Below are positions 4,977 through 5,756 of a stretch of 5,756 bases of DNA, one piece after another; the first letter of the stretch is position 1, and every line of letters begins with the position of its first letter. The notes under the pieces are model-generated. The model was given only the letters and a program-made list of their open reading frames with translations, ran no database searches and was not told the DNA's origin. Source of the DNA: a bacterium (GTDB taxonomy: Bacteria; Bacillota; Bacilli; Lactobacillales; Streptococcaceae); assembly GCA_905221385.1 (NCBI GenBank), contig CAJNCV010000022.1:1-5756 (forward strand), written 5' to 3'. The position numbers and the translations under genes are program-made.

Positions 4977-5756
4977 TTACCACCCAAACACTTTCTGAAT
5001 TGATTTAATACCTGAATCAATACTATTTCCAATTTCCTTAACACTTTTTTCAAGATTGTCGCCCATCTCATTTGCTATATCTCTGATTCCAAGGAAATTA
5101 TTGTTATAAGCTAAACCTACTGTAAATCCAACAGCAACACCTGCTGCAATTGCCCAACCAATGGGTGTTAATGACATAAATGATGTAGCAGCCGTTCCAA
5201 CGACTCCAAGAAGCCCCGCCTCAGTACTAGCATATATTAGACCAGTAGTAATTGTCTCCACCCCGACTGCTGTCACTGCCGTCGTTACTGCAGTATGTGT
5301 AAAGGCACGTCCGGCATTCTCTTCTTGAAGATTTTTGACAAGGTCTAATCCCATAAAGACCGAGCTAATACCTGATATCCCCATGGAAACATTCGTACCT
5401 GGAATCGGAATACCAACTTCTGACACAGTAATATTCTTAAAAAGACCTTTTAGAGCATTCGACGTGGAGTCTTTCGCAAATTGTTGAGCATCAAAGGCGA
5501 AATTCATATTTTGATAATATGAATTACCAGTCATTCCCACGCTCCAATAATTAGCTGCATCCGGTACTGATACTTTCATTTTCTCAATAAGGTGCTTGAT
5601 ACCTTCTTCAAGACTTGTATAGACTGAAGTTTCCGTTAAGTCATTACCATAGTCTCCTAACGTCTTAACTGAAGATGAATCTCCATACTCCGCCTTCTTA
5701 GTCACCTCCCTCGCAAGAGCCTGCAATTCCTCAATCCCTGCCTTGTCCTTGTCAAA
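4977..5756 (-). CDS. T7SS pore-forming toxin C-terminus (LXG/TelE-like), 5' end outside window
   Basis: The final 259 residues of a larger protein; the frame is open to the window edge (FDKDKAGIEELQALAREV), so no start lies here. After a helical linker come GIPIPGTN and GISGISSVFMGLD, then ENAGRAFTHTAVTTAVTA. A long hydrophobic Ala/Gly region follows (5260-5105), ending in GVAVGFTVG, a GxxxGxxxG glycine zipper at 5141-5115. The amphipathic tail runs NEMGDNLEKSVKEIGNS to KVFGW. LXG toxins are about 450-650 residues with an N-terminal export domain. The tip here resembles the glycine-zipper, membrane-permeabilising type described for TelE of Streptococcus gallolyticus. It is followed without gap by a DUF443-like membrane protein, as expected of a toxin-immunity pair. 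The LXG domain itself is not visible, so the export class is inferred from DUF4176 and YwqH-like neighbours. Confidence 0.82.
   Translation of the reverse strand, partial: FDKDKAGIEELQALAREVTKKAEYGDSSSVKTLGDYGNDLTETSVYTSLEEGIKHLIEKMKVSVPDAANYWSVGMTGNSYYQNMNFAFDAQQFAKDSTSNALKGLFKNITVSEVGIPIPGTNVSMGISGISSVFMGLDLVKNLQEENAGRAFTHTAVTTAVTAVGVETITTGLIYASTEAGLLGVVGTAATSFMSLTPIGWAIAAGVAVGFTVGLAYNNNFLGIRDIANEMGDNLEKSVKEIGNSIDSGIKSIQKVFGW
4980..5078. repeat. toxin-tail direct repeat, copy 3 of 3
   Basis: The intact-toxin version of the 99-bp tail block, in direct orientation with 2534-2632 (about five differences) and 3350-3448. A crossover between this copy and 2534-2632 would delete 2446 bp, including the whole of cassette 2. 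Confidence 0.85.
5269..5321. repeat. 53-bp near-identical tract, copy in cassette 1
   Basis: Partner of 3636-3688 with one mismatch. It codes for the block just before the variable hydrophobic region, where the two toxins begin to differ. Confidence 0.9.

Noticed and set aside
2534..5078. CRISPR-like array from the repeated blocks
   Set aside because: The repeats are about 99 bp, coding, few and irregularly spaced by whole genes; no short regular repeat-spacer pattern exists.
1..5756. tRNA, rRNA or riboswitch
   Set aside because: I saw no cloverleaf with a TTCRANNC arm, no rRNA-like conserved tracts and no recognisable aptamer core on either strand; a covariance-model scan would settle it.

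Overview
The window reads as accessory DNA from a low-GC Firmicute, most likely a Streptococcus. The grounds are the AT-rich codon use, an IS3-family (IS150-group, IS861-like) element of a type common in streptococci, and genes typical of type VIIb secretion (T7SSb) LXG toxin islands. The species cannot be fixed from the sequence alone. Every gene lies on the minus strand, so transcription runs from high to low coordinates.

Right part (5756 to 2334): a tandem series of toxin-tip/immunity cassettes in progressive decay. Cassette 1 is intact within the window. It has the 3' end of a large toxin gene (5756-4977, entering from outside) with a hydrophobic glycine-zipper C-terminus like pore-forming LXG toxins of the TelE kind, followed directly by a multi-span membrane protein of the DUF443 'tandem five-TM' type (4976-4326), the probable immunity protein. 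Cassette 2 has a homologous toxin C-terminus (4093-3347) whose upstream part is broken by two stops and a frameshift (4284-4094), followed by an intact immunity gene (3350-2682). Cassette 3 is only a scar: about the last 45 toxin codons (2673-2531) and an immunity gene with a large internal deletion (2521-2334). A small DUF4176 gene, a known companion of LXG operons, closes the series (2316-2017).

Middle (2016 to 450): an AT-rich hairpin, a short unidentified coding tail (1990-1898), and a complete 1437-bp IS3-family element (450-1886) with 25-bp imperfect inverted repeats and a 4-bp ATGA target duplication. Removing the element rebuilds an intrinsic terminator hairpin, so the IS landed in the terminator loop. 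Its OrfB keeps an exact DD(35)E triad. Its OrfA appears to have lost one A from an A-run.

Left part (449 to 1): just past the terminator an extended -10 promoter starts a new transcription unit. Its first gene (360 to beyond 1) is a YwqH/DUF5082-like small helical protein that usually heads LXG operons. It is frameshifted near position 84. The window therefore holds the end of one T7SS toxin locus and the broken beginning of a second.

Working model (inference): the leading toxin is exported by T7SSb and depolarises competitor membranes, the DUF443 proteins protect the producer, and the orphan tip/immunity pairs serve as spare immunity and as recombination stock for the conserved toxin scaffold.
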